Shown here piece after piece: positions 63,260 to 64,000 of a stretch of DNA of 64,000 bases (positions are counted from its first letter, which is position 1; the number at the start of each line of letters is the position of its first letter). Source of the stretch: Micromonospora sp. NBC_01796. Its GTDB lineage: Bacteria; Actinomycetota; Actinomycetes; Mycobacteriales; Micromonosporaceae. Under the pieces are notes generated by a model, which saw only the letters and a list, made by a program, of their open reading frames with translations, did not search any database and was not told the origin of the DNA. Location of the stretch: assembly GCF_035917455.1 (NCBI RefSeq), contig NZ_CP109078.1:1860001-1924000 (forward strand), given 5' to 3'. The translations under genes and the position numbers were made by a program.

Positions 63260-64000
63260 TTAGCGGACGGTCAGCTGGAGGGTGTGCCAGCCGGTGGCGC
63301 CGTCAGGGGCTACCGGGCGGGGTTGGCTGGGTTGGGTTTCGCCGGTGGCGTCGGTGGCGCGTACGCGGAGGGTGTGGTCGCCCTCCGTCGCCTGCCACTG
63401 CCAGGACCACTGCACCCAGGTGTCCACGGAGGCGGACGGGGCGAGCGTGGCCTGCTCCCACGGGCCGCCGTCGACCTGCACCTCGACCTGCTTGATCCCC
63501 CGGTGCTGCGCCCAGGCCACCCCGGCGACCGTGACCGGGCCGGGGGTGAGCCGGTTGCGCGACCGGGGCGTGTCGATCCGGGACTGGGTCTTGATCGGCC
63601 CCTCCGGCGACCAGCCGCGCGGCACCCAGTAGGCGTCGAAGTCGGAGAACCGGGTCAGTTCCAGCTCCACCACCCACTTGCAGGCCGAGACGTAGCCGTA
63701 CAGGCCGGGCACCACGACCCGGACCGGGAAACCGTGCTGGACCGGAAGCGGTTCGCCGTTCATGCCGACCGCCAGCATGGCGTCGCGCCCGTCGCGCATC
63801 AGCGCGGTCGGAGTGCCGCAGGTCCAGCCGTCGGCGGACCGGCCCACCACCTGGTCGGCGTCGTCGAGCGGCCCAGCCTCGTCGAGCAGGTCCTTCAGCG
63901 GTACGCCGAGCCAGCGCGCGTTGCCGATCAGGTCCCCACCGACCTCGTTGGACACGCAGGCGAGCGTGATGTCGCGCTCGATCAGCGGACGGGCGAGCAG
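63260..64000 (-). CDS. Sulfite oxidase-family molybdopterin oxidoreductase, C-terminal part (truncated by window edge)
   Basis: The frame is open to base 64000, giving 246 C-terminal residues. LACVSNEVGGDL contains the cysteine that would ligate molybdenum in this family. DGWTCGTPTALM and VQHGFPVRVVVPGLYGY follow, typical of the Mo-cofactor domain. The last 110 residues form the Ig-like dimerisation domain (GPVTVAGVAWAQHRGIKQVEVQVDGG). Related actinobacterial proteins have several N-terminal membrane helices, not visible here. The substrate is uncertain; sulfite is one possibility. Confidence 0.88.
   Translation of the reverse strand: MLARPLIERDITLACVSNEVGGDLIGNARWLGVPLKDLLDEAGPLDDADQVVGRSADGWTCGTPTALMRDGRDAMLAVGMNGEPLPVQHGFPVRVVVPGLYGYVSACKWVVELELTRFSDFDAYWVPRGWSPEGPIKTQSRIDTPRSRNRLTPGPVTVAGVAWAQHRGIKQVEVQVDGGPWEQATLAPSASVDTWVQWSWQWQATEGDHTLRVRATDATGETQPSQPRPVAPDGATGWHTLQLTVR

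Overview
The window is high-GC actinobacterial chromosome, most likely from the Micromonosporaceae (Micromonospora and relatives). The grounds are strong G/C bias at third codon positions, many GTG starts, XRE-DUF5753/DUF397 pairs, WhiB and BldM-type regulators, PspC sensor kinases, and long palindromes between genes. It looks like core chromosome: I see no phage, insertion sequence, CRISPR array, tRNA or rRNA.

Layout. 1-6 kb: the 3' end of PEP carboxylase, a YhgE/Pip-like membrane protein and a four-gene ABC-2 exporter operon. 6-12 kb: an APS kinase fused to a sulfurylase-like domain with a degraded active site, an XRE/DUF397 pair, a DeoR-galT operon and a tandem acetyltransferase. 12-15.6 kb: icd, mdh, folD. 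16-22 kb: a complete oligopeptide ABC importer (opp1). 22-29.6 kb: purH-purN, a DUF6350 membrane protein, sucC-sucD and a stand-alone B12-binding mutase subunit. 30-37 kb: two M23 peptidases, PcrA helicase, a secreted 5'-nucleotidase, and chorismate mutase preceded by a Phe/Tyr leader peptide and terminator. 37-43 kb: a second, paralogous opp operon in the opposite orientation (opp2). 43-47.7 kb: a two-component system with a PspC-domain kinase, divergent from a PspC/LiaF-like protein and a membrane protein with 10-residue repeats. 47.9-50.1 kb: psd and pssA. 50.5-53 kb: two tandem-Nudix proteins and a small PspC protein. 53-63 kb: guaA, an LCP protein, an M1 lipoprotein peptidase, guaB3-guaB, a DUF5319 protein, a BldM-type regulator and WhiD. 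The right edge cuts a molybdopterin oxidoreductase.

How the genes work together. Purine synthesis is unusually well represented (purN, purH, guaA, guaB, guaB3, with folD supplying formyl-THF). Central carbon metabolism has ppc, icd, mdh and sucCD. Phosphatidylethanolamine synthesis has pssA and psd. Envelope upkeep includes two M23 hydrolases, LCP, the PspC kinase/regulator and LiaF-like proteins. The guaB3-guaB-DUF5319-...-whiD order matches the neighbourhood of whiB3 in Mycobacterium and, in part, whiD-bldM in Streptomyces; that comparison is from memory.

Most notable observations: a leaderless-looking Phe/Tyr leader peptide and terminator before chorismate mutase; a BldM-type regulator with a degenerate receiver and a linker of about 160 residues; an APS kinase carrying a dead sulfurylase domain; the duplicated inverted opp operons, each with a hairpin after the binding-protein gene; a reading-frame problem at the start of the PspC kinase; a long hairpin-rich leader before pssA; and families of long perfect palindromes at gene ends.
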